Position numbers and translations under genes: made by a program. A stretch of 64,000 nucleotides of DNA from Luteipulveratus flavus (GTDB taxonomy: Bacteria; Actinomycetota; Actinomycetes; Actinomycetales; Dermatophilaceae), in the NCBI RefSeq assembly GCF_029080175.1, contig NZ_JARFJC010000017.1. One strand, 5' to 3'. A model generated the notes under the pieces. That model did not search any database. It worked only from the letters and a program-made list of their open reading frames with translations, and was not told where the DNA came from. Shown piece after piece: positions 38,987-47,351 of the stretch; positions within the stretch are counted from its first letter, which is position 1; the number at the start of each line of letters is the position of its first letter.

Positions 38987-39733
38987 TCAGCGCGTCCGGC
39001 GCTCGCGGGCGGGGTCGTAGAGGAAGGAGCCTCGGGACGTCCGCGCGGCGAGTGCCGGGCCGACCAGGATCAGGGCGGCCTGCGTGAGGCCGGCCCGCTC
39101 GACCTGCTCACCGATGGTCGCCAGCGCGCCGATCAGCACCTGCTGGCCCGGCTGCGACGCGCGGTACACCACCGCCACCGGGCACGCCGCGCCGTAGTAC
39201 GGGGTGAGCCGCTCGGCCAGCTCCGTGGTCCGGCGCACCGACAGGTGCAGCACCAGCGTCGAGCCGGTCGCGGCGAACCGCTCCAGCTCCTCGGCCTCCG
39301 GCATCACCGTCGAGCGCTGCTGGGTCCGGGTGAGGACGACCGACTGCGCGACCTCCGGAACGGTCAGCTCGGCCCGCAGCAGCGCGGCGGCCGCGGCGTA
39401 CGCGGGGACACCCGGCACGACGTCCCACGGCACGCCCGCCACGTCGAGCCGCGCCTTCTGCTCGGTCAGCGCGGAGTACACCGACGGGTCGCCCGAGCAC
39501 AGCCGGACGACGTCCTCGCCGCGCTCGTGCGCCGCGACCAGGTGCTTGGTGATCTGGTCCAGGTCGAGGTCCTGGGTGTCGACGAGCTCGGCGTCCCGCG
39601 CGTACGACAGCACCTCCTCGTCGAGGTACGTGCCGGGGTAGAGCACGGTCCCGGCCGACTCCAGCAGCCGGACGGCGCGCACGGTGAGCAGGTCAGCGGC
39701 GCCCGGTCCGGCGCCGACGAAGTGGACGGTCAT
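38987..39733 (-). CDS. cobM: Precorrin-4 C11-methyltransferase
   Basis: 248 residues. Tetrapyrrole methylase that forms precorrin-5. MTVHFVGAGPGAADLLTVRA at the N-terminus, VVRLCSGDPSVYSALTEQ, and VPGVPAYAAAAALLRAELTVPEV-type substrate loop. ATG 39733 overlaps the cobL stop as ATGA. It is the second gene of cobL-cobM, convergent with the hydrolase (six-base gap). Confidence 0.94.
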   Translation of the reverse strand: MTVHFVGAGPGAADLLTVRAVRLLESAGTVLYPGTYLDEEVLSYARDAELVDTQDLDLDQITKHLVAAHERGEDVVRLCSGDPSVYSALTEQKARLDVAGVPWDVVPGVPAYAAAAALLRAELTVPEVAQSVVLTRTQQRSTVMPEAEELERFAATGSTLVLHLSVRRTTELAERLTPYYGAACPVAVVYRASQPGQQVLIGALATIGEQVERAGLTQAALILVGPALAARTSRGSFLYDPARERRTR

Positions 39734-40926
39734 CGCTGCAGGCTCCACTGGATGACGGCGCGCGACGGTCGCCAGCCGCTCATGCTGCCCAGCGGCTCGG
39801 CGCTCTCGATCCAGATGCGGGTGAGCTGGCCGCCGTGCTCGCGCTGCGCCGCGACGAGCAGGGTCTCGGTCTCGATCGTCACCGCGTGGGCGACCAGCCG
39901 GCCGCCGGGCTCGAGCGCGGCCAGGCACGCGTCGAGCACGCCGTCGCGCCCGGCGCCCCCGCCGATGAAGATCGCGTCCGGGGTCGGTAGGTCGGTGAGG
40001 GCGTCCGGTGCCGCACCCGTGACGACCCGCAGCTGCGGCTGGCCGAGACGGGTGGCGTTGCGCGAGATGCGTTGCGCGCGTTCAGGACTCGCTTCGACGG
40101 CGACCGCCTCGCAGGTCGGGTGCGCGCGCATCCACTCGATGGCGATCGACCCGGCCCCGGCTCCGACGTCCCACAGCAGCTGCCCGGGGCGCGGCTCCAG
40201 CCGGGCGAGCGCGGTGGCCCGGACGTCGCGCTTGGTGAGCTGGCCGTCGTGCTCGAACGCCTCGTCGGGCAGGCCGGGCGTCAGGCCGTACGACGGTGCG
40301 TCGGCGGGGCAGGTGATGCACAGCAGGTTGAGGGTGGCCACCTCCGCCGACCAGCCCGCAGCGCTCCCGCGCTCGCGCCACTCGTCCGGTGCACCGAGTC
40401 GGGACCAGGCGACCACCTCCGCCTCGCCCATGCCGTGCTCGTCCAGGAGGGCCGCGACCGCCGCCGGCGTCGTCTCGTCCGCGGACAGCACGATGAGCCG
40501 TCGGCCCGGCGCGAGATGGCGCGCGAGCCGGTCGACCGGGCGGCCGACGAGCGACACGATGGTGGTGCTCTCGTACGACCAGCCCATCCGGGCGTGCGCC
40601 AGGGCCACCGACGAGACCGCGGGGACGATGTCGACCCGCTCGGCGCCCAGCAGCTCGACCAGGGTCGTACCGACACCGGACAGCAGCGGGTCGCCGGACG
40701 CCAGCGCGACCAAGTTGCGCCCGTCGTACTGCGCCAGCAGTGCGGCCAGCCCGTCGCGCAGGGGAGAGGGCCAGGTGCGGCGTACCTGGCGAGGGACCTC
40801 CGGGACCAGGTCGAGGTGGCGCTGTCCGCCGACGACGACCTCGGCCGCGGTCACGATGTCCTGGCTGTTGCGCGGAAGGCCTCCCCAGCCGTCCGCGCCG
40901 ATGCCGACCACAGTCACGGTGCTCAC
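39730..40926 (-). CDS. cobL: Precorrin-6Y C5,15-methyltransferase (decarboxylating)
   Basis: 398 residues. Fusion of CbiE and CbiT-like domains that methylates C5 and C15 and removes the C12 acetate carboxyl. The CbiE half has VVGIGADGWGGLP and VALASGDPLLSGVGTTL. The CbiT half has LTKRDVRATALARLEPRPG and the SAM site LLWDVGAGAGSIAIEW. GTG 40926 gives MSTVTVVGIGADG; upstream in-frame ATGs would extend toward the riboswitch. Divergent from chlID. No riboswitch lies on its own strand. Confidence 0.94.
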   Translation of the reverse strand: MSTVTVVGIGADGWGGLPRNSQDIVTAAEVVVGGQRHLDLVPEVPRQVRRTWPSPLRDGLAALLAQYDGRNLVALASGDPLLSGVGTTLVELLGAERVDIVPAVSSVALAHARMGWSYESTTIVSLVGRPVDRLARHLAPGRRLIVLSADETTPAAVAALLDEHGMGEAEVVAWSRLGAPDEWRERGSAAGWSAEVATLNLLCITCPADAPSYGLTPGLPDEAFEHDGQLTKRDVRATALARLEPRPGQLLWDVGAGAGSIAIEWMRAHPTCEAVAVEASPERAQRISRNATRLGQPQLRVVTGAAPDALTDLPTPDAIFIGGGAGRDGVLDACLAALEPGGRLVAHAVTIETETLLVAAQREHGGQLTRIWIESAEPLGSMSGWRPSRAVIQWSLQR

Positions 40927-40974
40927 AGCGGCTGACCCTAGTGGGCAACGTCGGTTAGGGTGCCCAGCGGCAGA

Positions 40975-41154
40975 CGTGAGGTGCACGGGAAGCCGGTGAG
41001 ACTCCGGCACAGGACCCGCTGCGGTGACCGAGGATGCCATCGACGCACGGCGTACGGACGCCGGCCACTGGGTGACCGGGAAGGCGCGTCGATGGGCTCG
41101 GAAGTCCGAAGACCGGCCTCACGCCGAACGACCGTGCCGCGTGGTCCCGGCACG
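40975..41154 (+). ncRNA. Cobalamin riboswitch upstream of chlID
   Basis: P1 arms are CGTGAGG (40975-40981) and CCTCACG (41117-41123). Between them are GGGAAGCCGGTGAGACTCC, GCTGCGGTGACCG, GCCACTGGGTGACC and AAGTCCGAAGACCGGCC, the ordered motifs of the B12 element. A downstream stem (41133-41139 with 41148-41154) ends 17 bases before the start codon and is a candidate expression platform. A weak promoter (CTGACC 40932, TAGGGT 40956) may drive it. Expected to repress chlID-cobO-cobBC-cobA when B12 is present. Confidence 0.9.
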
Positions 41155-41171
41155 TTCCGCGGGAGTCCAGC

Positions 41172-43205
41172 ATGCATGCAGCCCTACCCACCTTCCCCTT
41201 CAGCGCGGTCGTCGGCGCCGACGACATGTCGCTCGCCCTGCTGATCACGGCCGTCGCGCCGGACGTCGGCGGCGTCCTGGTCCGCGGCGAGAAGGGCACC
41301 GCCAAGTCCACCACCGTCCGCGGGCTCACCGCGCTGCTGCCGCCGGTGGACGTCGTCGCCGGCTGCCGCTTCTCGTGCGACCCGGCCGCTCCCGACCCGC
41401 GCTGCCCGGACGGTCCGCACACCGCTATCGGCACCTCCAGCCGCCCGGCACGCCTCGTCGAGCTGCCCGTCGGGGCCAGCGAGGACCGTCTGCTCGGCTC
41501 GCTGCACCTGCACAAGGCCCTCGCGGAGGGCGTCGCGGAGTACGACCCCGGCCTGCTCGCCGCGGCGCACCGCGGCCTGCTGTACGTCGACGAGGTCAAC
41601 CTGCTGCAGGACCACCTGGTCGACGTGCTGCTCGACGCCGCGGCGATGGGCCGGTCCACCGTCGAGCGGGACGGCGTCTCGGTCTCCCACGCGTCGCGGT
41701 TCGTGCTCGTCGGCACGATGAACCCCGAGGAGGGCGAGCTGCGGCCCCAGCTGCTGGACCGGTTCGGGCTCACTGTCGAGGTCGCGGCGCCTAGGGACCC
41801 GCGGACCCGCGTCGACGTCGTACGGCGGCGGCTGGCGTACGACGCCGACCCGGCCGGGTTCGTCGCGGACTGGCAGGAGCGGGAGAGCGACCTGGCCCGA
41901 CGGGTGCAGCAGGCCAGGGCGGCGGTCGGCTCGGTCGAGCTGTCCGACGCTGCGCTGATCAAGATCGCCGAGGTCTGTGCAGCGTTCGAGGTCGACGGCA
42001 TGCGCGCCGACATCGTCACCGCGCGGGCCGCGAGCGCGCACGCTGCCTGGCACGGACGGGACCGGGTGACGATCGAGGACATCCGCGCGGCCGCTCGGCT
42101 CTCCATCCCGCACCGTCGCCGTCGTAACCCGTTCGACGCGCCCGGCCTGGACGAGGACCTGCTCGACCAGATCCTGGGCGAGGAGGAGCCGCCGCCGCCA
42201 CCGCCCGGCGGGGGCGAGCCCGAGCCGGAGAGCGGGCCCGGGAACGGGCCGTCGGGTGGCGACAGCGGGCCGAACGACGGACCGACCGCCGACCCGGTCG
42301 GGGGGGAGGACGCGCCCGGCGACGGGCCCTCGGAGGCGGCCCCGGAACGCGCCCCGGAACGCGCCCCGGCGCAGGCCCCGGCCGGGTCCGGCGGGTCGAC
42401 GCTCACCGGCGCCGGCACGCCCTACCGCGCGCGGCTGTTCAGCGTGTCGGGTACCGGAGCGGGCGAGGTGGGCCGTCGCTCGCCGGCGGAGTCGAGCCGC
42501 GGACGGACGGCCGGCGCGCGGCGTACCCCCGGCGACGGCTCGTCCGTGCACCTGGTCTCGACGATCCACGCAGCCGCCGGACGCCGTACGCCCGGCGCCG
42601 GCCGGCTGCGCGTCACCCCGACCGACCTGCGGTACGCCAGGCGGATCGGCCGCGAGTCCAACCTCGTGCTGCTCTGCGTCGACGCGAGCGGCTCGATGGC
42701 GGCCCGTCGGCGGATGGAGCAGGTCAAGACGGCCGTGCTGTCGCTGCTGCTGGACGCCTACCAGCGGCGCGACAAGGTCGGGCTGGTGACGTTCCGCGGC
42801 GACGACGCCGAGCTGCTGCTGCCGCCGACGTCGTCGGTCGATGTGGCGGCGCGGCGTCTGCAGGAGATGCCCGCCGGCGGCCGTACACCGCTCGCCGAGG
42901 GGCTGCTGCGCGCGGCGGAGACGCTGCGCCTGGAGTCGCTGCGTGACCCACGTCGGCGCCCGCTGCTCATCGTGGTGACCGACGGTCGCGCCACCGCCGG
43001 CGCCGACGCCGTACGCCGGTCGCAGCAGGCCGCCGCGTACCTCGCGAGCTCGGGCATCGCGTCCGTCGTGATCGACTGCGAGACAGGGAGATTCACCATG
43101 GGGCTCGCGCGCGACCTCGCGGCGCACCTCGGTGCCGAGCACGTCGCCGTCGGGGAGGTGGCGGCCGAGCACCTGGTCGCCGCGGCCGGACGGAGGGCCT
43201 CCTGA
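41172..43205 (+). CDS. ChlI-ChlD fusion, ATPase component of cobalt chelatase
   Basis: 677 residues. N-terminal AAA+ ChlI domain: Walker A GEKGTAKST (about 39-47), Walker B LLYVDEVNLLQ, sensor VGTMNPEEGELRPQLLDRF. Residues about 340-440 are a Pro/Gly/Glu-rich, probably disordered linker (EEEPPPPPPGGGEPEPE). C-terminal ChlD-type von Willebrand A domain with MIDAS motif VDASGSM and DGRATAGAD. Its place in the cobalamin cluster and the lack of other CobS/CobT subunits indicate that it energises CobN for cobalt insertion rather than magnesium chelation. Under riboswitch control; overlaps cobO by TGATG. Confidence 0.9.
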   Translation: MHAALPTFPFSAVVGADDMSLALLITAVAPDVGGVLVRGEKGTAKSTTVRGLTALLPPVDVVAGCRFSCDPAAPDPRCPDGPHTAIGTSSRPARLVELPVGASEDRLLGSLHLHKALAEGVAEYDPGLLAAAHRGLLYVDEVNLLQDHLVDVLLDAAAMGRSTVERDGVSVSHASRFVLVGTMNPEEGELRPQLLDRFGLTVEVAAPRDPRTRVDVVRRRLAYDADPAGFVADWQERESDLARRVQQARAAVGSVELSDAALIKIAEVCAAFEVDGMRADIVTARAASAHAAWHGRDRVTIEDIRAAARLSIPHRRRRNPFDAPGLDEDLLDQILGEEEPPPPPPGGGEPEPESGPGNGPSGGDSGPNDGPTADPVGGEDAPGDGPSEAAPERAPERAPAQAPAGSGGSTLTGAGTPYRARLFSVSGTGAGEVGRRSPAESSRGRTAGARRTPGDGSSVHLVSTIHAAAGRRTPGAGRLRVTPTDLRYARRIGRESNLVLLCVDASGSMAARRRMEQVKTAVLSLLLDAYQRRDKVGLVTFRGDDAELLLPPTSSVDVAARRLQEMPAGGRTPLAEGLLRAAETLRLESLRDPRRRPLLIVVTDGRATAGADAVRRSQQAAAYLASSGIASVVIDCETGRFTMGLARDLAAHLGAEHVAVGEVAAEHLVAAAGRRAS

Positions 43206-43819
43206 TGCCGAAGGGGCAGCCGACCGTCGTCCCCGACGACCAGCTCACCACCCGGCAGCGGCGCAACCGGCCACTCGTCATGGTCCACACCGGCGACGGC
43301 AAGGGGAAGTCCACGGCCGCGTTCGGACTCGCGCTGCGCGGCTGGAACCAGGGCTGGTCGATCGGGGTGTTCCAGTTCGTGAAGTCGGCGAAGTGGCGCA
43401 TCGGCGAGCAGGCCGTCCTCGAACGCCTCGGCGCGCTGCACGAGCAGGAGGGCGTCGGCGGGCCGGTCGAGTGGCACAAGATGGGCTCCGGCTGGTCGTG
43501 GTCGCGCAAGGCCGGTAGCGAGGACGAGCACGCCGCGGCCGCCGCCGAGGGCTGGGCGGAGATCAAGCGCCGCCTCGCGGCCGAGACCCACACGCTGTAC
43601 GTGCTGGACGAGTTCACCTACCCGATCCACTGGGGCTGGGTGGACGCCGAGGACGTCGCCTCGACCCTGGCCGACCGGCCCGGCCAGCAGCACGTCGTCA
43701 TCACCGGACGGCGGGCGCACCCCCGGCTCCTGGAGGTCGCCGACCTGGTCACCGAGATGACCAAGGTCCGCCACCCGATGGACGCCGGCCAGAAGGGCCA
43801 GCGGGGGATCGAGTGGTGA
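43205..43819 (+). CDS. cobO: Corrinoid adenosyltransferase
   Basis: 204 residues. ATP:cob(I)alamin / cob(I)yrinic acid a,c-diamide adenosyltransferase, CobA/CobO/BtuR family. P-loop of the family's reversed kind GDGKGKST (30-37), GVFQFVKS, LYVLDEFTYPIHWGWVD and ITGRRAHPRLLEVADLVTEM. It attaches the upper 5'-deoxyadenosyl ligand. One-base overlap with the chelatase gene before it and overlap with cobBC after it. Confidence 0.95.
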   Translation: MPKGQPTVVPDDQLTTRQRRNRPLVMVHTGDGKGKSTAAFGLALRGWNQGWSIGVFQFVKSAKWRIGEQAVLERLGALHEQEGVGGPVEWHKMGSGWSWSRKAGSEDEHAAAAAEGWAEIKRRLAAETHTLYVLDEFTYPIHWGWVDAEDVASTLADRPGQQHVVITGRRAHPRLLEVADLVTEMTKVRHPMDAGQKGQRGIEW

Positions 43820-46275
43820 TCCGGCTGCCTCGGCTCGTCGTGGCCGCGCCCGCGTCCGGCCACGGCAAGACCACCGTCGCCACCGGTCTGATGGCCGCGC
43901 TGCGCGGCCGCGGGCTCGCCGTCGCGGGCCACAAGATCGGGCCGGACTACATCGACCCCGGCTACCACGCGCTCGCGACCGGCCGGCCAGGGCGCAACCT
44001 CGACCCCCAGCTGGTCGGGGAGGAGCGCATCGTCCCGCTGCTGCTGAACGGCGCTCGCGACGCGGACGTCGCCGTCGTCGAGGGCGTCATGGGTCTGTAC
44101 GACGGCGCGACCGGACGACGGGGGTTCGCCTCGACCGCGCACGTGGCCGGGCTGATCGGAGCGCCGGTCGTGCTCGTGGTCGACGCCTCGCACGCCGCTC
44201 GCTCCGTGGCGGCGGTGGTCCACGGGCTGGCGACGTTCGAGCCGGGTGTCGCTGTCGCCGGCGTGATCCTCAACAAGGTGGGTTCACCGCGGCACACGCA
44301 GGAGATCCGAGATGCCCTGGCGGACAGGGGCTTTCCCCTCATCGGCGTCCTGCCTCGGGACGCCGGGGTGGTCGCGCCCAGCCGGCACCTCGGCCTGGTC
44401 CCGGTCGCCGAGCAACCGTCGGCCGCGGCCACGATCGACCGGCTCGCCGGCCGCGTCGCCGAGCACGTCGACCTCGACGCCGTGCTGCGCATCGCCGCGA
44501 CCGCGCCGGACCTGGATGCCGAGCCGTGGGACGCCTCGGCGCAGGTCGCACCGGTCGCCGGTGCACCGGTCGCCGGTGCACCGGTCGTCGCCGTCGCCGC
44601 CGGCCGGGCCTTCACCTTTCGGTACGCCGAGACGGACGAGCTGCTGCGCGCAGCAGGGGCTCGCGTGGTCGAGTTCGACCCGCTGACCGACGACGCGCTG
44701 CCCGACGGCACTCGTGGCATCTATCTGGGCGGTGGCTTCCCCGAGACCCACGCCGCCGAGCTCGCGGCGAACGAGCCGATGCTGCGCGCGGTCCGTACGG
44801 CGGTCGCGGCGGGAGTTCCCGTCGTCGCCGAGTGCGCCGGCCTGCTCTACCTGTGCGAGTCCCTGGACGGGACGCCGATGGTCGGAGCGGTGCCCGCGAC
44901 CGCGCGGATGACGACGCGCCTCACCCTGGGCTACCGGCACGCGACGACGTCCGGCGATGAGGGCGTTGTCGTCGGCCACGAGTTCCACCGGACCACGGTG
45001 AGCGAGCGAGCGGGTGCCGAGCCCGCCTGGCTGCTGGACGGCTCGCCGGAGGGCTTCGCGCTCGACCCGGCCGGCGTCGGCCGCCCGACCGTGCACGCGT
45101 CGTACCTGCACACTCACTGGGCCGGCCACCCGTCGACGGCCGAGCAGTTCGTCGCCGCAGCCGCCGCACTGACCTCCCCTGCCTCGCCGAGTGCGCGTGT
45201 CCTGCTGGATCCGGACCGGGTGAACCAGCAGGACACGCGCACTCGACCGGCGGTCTCGGCGTGGCACCACGGGGACGAGGAGGTCGGACCGGGCCTGGTC
45301 GACCTCGCGGTCAACGTGCAGCACGCCGACCGGCCGCCGTGGCTGGAGGAGGCCCTCCACGCCGCGCTGGCGGAGCGCGCGTACCCGAGCCCGGCCCGCG
45401 CGGTCGACGCGATCGCCGCACGCCACCGCCGGCCCGGCGACCAGGTGCTGCCGACCGCCGGTGCCGCCGAGGCGTTCACGCTGATCGCCCGCGCGCGCTC
45501 CTGGCGTCGCCCCGTCGTCGTGCACCCGCAGTTCAGCGAGCCGGACCGGGCACTGCAGGCAGCAGGACGCCGGCCCGAGCACGTCGTCATGCACGCCGCC
45601 GAGAGGTTCGCGCTCGACCCGGCGCTCGTACCCGCCGACGCCGACCTCGTTCTTGTCGGCAACCCCACCAACCCGACCGGACGCCTGCACGCGCGCGCTG
45701 ACCTGCACGCCCTGCTCCGGCCCGGCCGGGTGGTCGTCGTGGACGAGGCGTTCCTCGACGCGGTGCCAGGTGAGCCGGCAAGCGTTGCAGCAGAACAGCG
45801 CTCGGGACTCGTGGTCGTACGCAGCCTCACCAAGACCTGGGCCATCCCCGGCATCCGAGCCGGCTACCTCCTCGCCGAGCCCGAGCTCGTGAGGGCCTTC
45901 GCGGAGCAGCAGCCGCACTGGTCGGTGAGCGCGCCGGCCCTGGCCGCGCTGGTTGCGTGCTCGTCCGACGCCGCCGTCCAGGAGAGCGAACGACGGGCCG
46001 CGCTGGTGGTCGAGCACCGGCAGGTCCTGGAGCAGGTCCTCGCCGACGCGGGCGTCCTGTTCGTCCCCGGTTCGCAGGCGCCGTTCGTCCTCGCCCGACC
46101 TGGCGCTGGCGTACGAGAACAGCTGCGAGACAACGGGTTTGCCTTGCGGCGAGGGGACACGTTCCCGGGTCTGGACGACACCTGGGTCCGCATCGCCGTC
46201 CGCGAGCCCGCCACGTCCCGAGGTCTCGGACGGGCGCTCGTCCGGGCCCTCCCACGACAGGAGGCCGCGTCGTGA
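43813..46275 (+). CDS. cobBC: Fused CobB (cobyrinate a,c-diamide synthase) and CobC-like aminotransferase
   Basis: 820 residues. Residues 1 to about 455 are CobB, which amidates the a and c side chains: P-loop ASGHGKTT, GPDYIDPGYH, GVMGLYDG, and a class I glutaminase part with Cys341 (AECAGLLYL) and His near SYLHTHW. About 490-820 is an L-threonine-phosphate decarboxylase-like PLP enzyme (CobC/CobD of Salmonella): GNPTNPTGRL, VDEAFLD, PLP-lysine 674 in SLTKTWAIPGIRAGY. The linker (459-478) is encoded by a perfect inverted repeat. An APVAG tandem repeat joins the two CobB subdomains. GTG 43813 or 43816; the latter overlaps cobO as GTGA. Confidence 0.92.
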   Translation: MVIRLPRLVVAAPASGHGKTTVATGLMAALRGRGLAVAGHKIGPDYIDPGYHALATGRPGRNLDPQLVGEERIVPLLLNGARDADVAVVEGVMGLYDGATGRRGFASTAHVAGLIGAPVVLVVDASHAARSVAAVVHGLATFEPGVAVAGVILNKVGSPRHTQEIRDALADRGFPLIGVLPRDAGVVAPSRHLGLVPVAEQPSAAATIDRLAGRVAEHVDLDAVLRIAATAPDLDAEPWDASAQVAPVAGAPVAGAPVVAVAAGRAFTFRYAETDELLRAAGARVVEFDPLTDDALPDGTRGIYLGGGFPETHAAELAANEPMLRAVRTAVAAGVPVVAECAGLLYLCESLDGTPMVGAVPATARMTTRLTLGYRHATTSGDEGVVVGHEFHRTTVSERAGAEPAWLLDGSPEGFALDPAGVGRPTVHASYLHTHWAGHPSTAEQFVAAAAALTSPASPSARVLLDPDRVNQQDTRTRPAVSAWHHGDEEVGPGLVDLAVNVQHADRPPWLEEALHAALAERAYPSPARAVDAIAARHRRPGDQVLPTAGAAEAFTLIARARSWRRPVVVHPQFSEPDRALQAAGRRPEHVVMHAAERFALDPALVPADADLVLVGNPTNPTGRLHARADLHALLRPGRVVVVDEAFLDAVPGEPASVAAEQRSGLVVVRSLTKTWAIPGIRAGYLLAEPELVRAFAEQQPHWSVSAPALAALVACSSDAAVQESERRAALVVEHRQVLEQVLADAGVLFVPGSQAPFVLARPGAGVREQLRDNGFALRRGDTFPGLDDTWVRIAVREPATSRGLGRALVRALPRQEAAS
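44548..44587 (+). repeat. 15-bp tandem repeat in cobBC
   Basis: Unit GCACCGGTCGCCGGT at 44548-44562 and 44563-44577, with a third partial copy to 44587. It encodes APVAG-APVAG-APV in the linker between the ATPase and glutaminase parts of CobB, where slippage would be tolerated. Confidence 0.9.
45188..45245. repeat. Perfect 21-bp inverted repeat at the CobB-CobC junction
   Basis: Left arm 45188-45208 and right arm 45225-45245 are exact reverse complements around a 16-base centre. The element lies wholly in the coding sequence and supplies the interdomain linker (ARVLLDPDRVNQQDTRTRP). Outside coding sequence it would look like a terminator or a small mobile palindrome. Confidence 0.93.
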
Positions 46276-47351
46276 CGACGTACACCGCAGAGCTGGACGT
46301 CGAGGGGCGGCGAGTGCTGCTGGTCGGCGAGGGCGCGTCGCTGGTCGGTGAGGCCACGGGCCTGCTGGCCGCCGGCGCCCGGCTCACGATCGCGGCTCCC
46401 GCCGTACCGGCCACGGTCGAGGACCTGGCGAGCCGCGGACTCCTCATCTGGACCGGAGCCGGCTGGGGCCTCACTGATCTCGACGCGGCCGACCTGGTCG
46501 TCGCGACGACATCGGACCCCGCTCTCGCCGCAGCGTGCCGGACCGCGCGGGTCTGGCTCGTGCACCGCCGGACGGCTTCGCCGCGCCGTCGGAACGGCGC
46601 CGGCCGCGTCACGCTCGTCGGCGGTGGACCAGGCGACCCCGGGCTGCTCACCGTGGCTGGACGCGACGCGCTCGCCGCCGCCGACGTGGTGGTCTGCGAC
46701 CGCCTCGCTCCCGTCTCCGCGCTCGCCGGCCTGGACGTCGAGGTCGTCGACGTCGCCAAGGTCCCGCGCGGGCGGTCCACGTCCCAGGAGGCGATCAACG
46801 CGCTGCTCGTCGAGCGGGCACGTTCCGGTCAGCACGTTGTCCGACTCAAGGGCGGGGACGGCTACGTGTTCGGCCGGGGCGGTGAGGAGGCGATCGCCTG
46901 CGCGGCCGCGGGCGTCGAGGTCGCGGTCGTCCCCGGCGTCTCCTCGGCCATCGCCGGACCTGCGCTGGGTGGCATCCCGCTCACGCATCGCGGTCTGTCG
47001 CAGGGGTTTTCGGTCGTCTCCGGGCACGTCCCACCCGACGATCCTGCGAGCACCGTCGACTACGGGGCTCTGGCGCGGTCCGGGACGACCCTCGTGCTGC
47101 TCATGGCCGTCGCCACGCTGCCGGCGATCCTCGAGGCGCTGCGGGACGCCGGCCTGCCCCCCACGACGCCGGCCGCGACGGTGGCCGACGCCGGACTGCC
47201 GTCCCAGCGCGTGGTGCGCTCGACGGTCGCCCATCTGGCGGAGACGGTCCAGGCGAACGGCCTAGGCGCTCCCGCCATCACGGTCGTCGGCGAGGTCGCG
47301 GGCCTGGAGCCACTGGGGGTACGGCCGCAGGCGCACGAGACTCCAGCCTGA
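46272..47351 (+). CDS. cobA: Uroporphyrinogen-III C-methyltransferase with degenerate siroheme-synthase N-domain
   Basis: 359 residues. About 110-345 is the SUMT tetrapyrrole methylase that makes precorrin-2: VTLVGGGPGDPGLLTVAGRDAL, VRLKGGDGYVFGRGGEEA, VPGVSSAIAGPALGGIPLTHRG. Residues 1-100 resemble the NAD-binding dehydrogenase domain of CysG (VLLVGEGASLVGEATGLLAAGA, DAADLVVATTSDPAL) but the domain is shortened and the glycine-rich loop is atypical, so dehydrogenase or ferrochelatase activity is doubtful. The GTG start overlaps the cobBC stop (GTGA). Its last 90 bases overlap the convergent phosphatase gene. Confidence 0.92.
   Translation: MTTYTAELDVEGRRVLLVGEGASLVGEATGLLAAGARLTIAAPAVPATVEDLASRGLLIWTGAGWGLTDLDAADLVVATTSDPALAAACRTARVWLVHRRTASPRRRNGAGRVTLVGGGPGDPGLLTVAGRDALAAADVVVCDRLAPVSALAGLDVEVVDVAKVPRGRSTSQEAINALLVERARSGQHVVRLKGGDGYVFGRGGEEAIACAAAGVEVAVVPGVSSAIAGPALGGIPLTHRGLSQGFSVVSGHVPPDDPASTVDYGALARSGTTLVLLMAVATLPAILEALRDAGLPPTTPAATVADAGLPSQRVVRSTVAHLAETVQANGLGAPAITVVGEVAGLEPLGVRPQAHETPA

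Noticed and set aside
45188..45245. Stop of cobB followed by a terminator and a separate cobC
   Set aside because: No stop codon occurs in the frame through the palindrome; the frame is continuous from 43813 to 46275.
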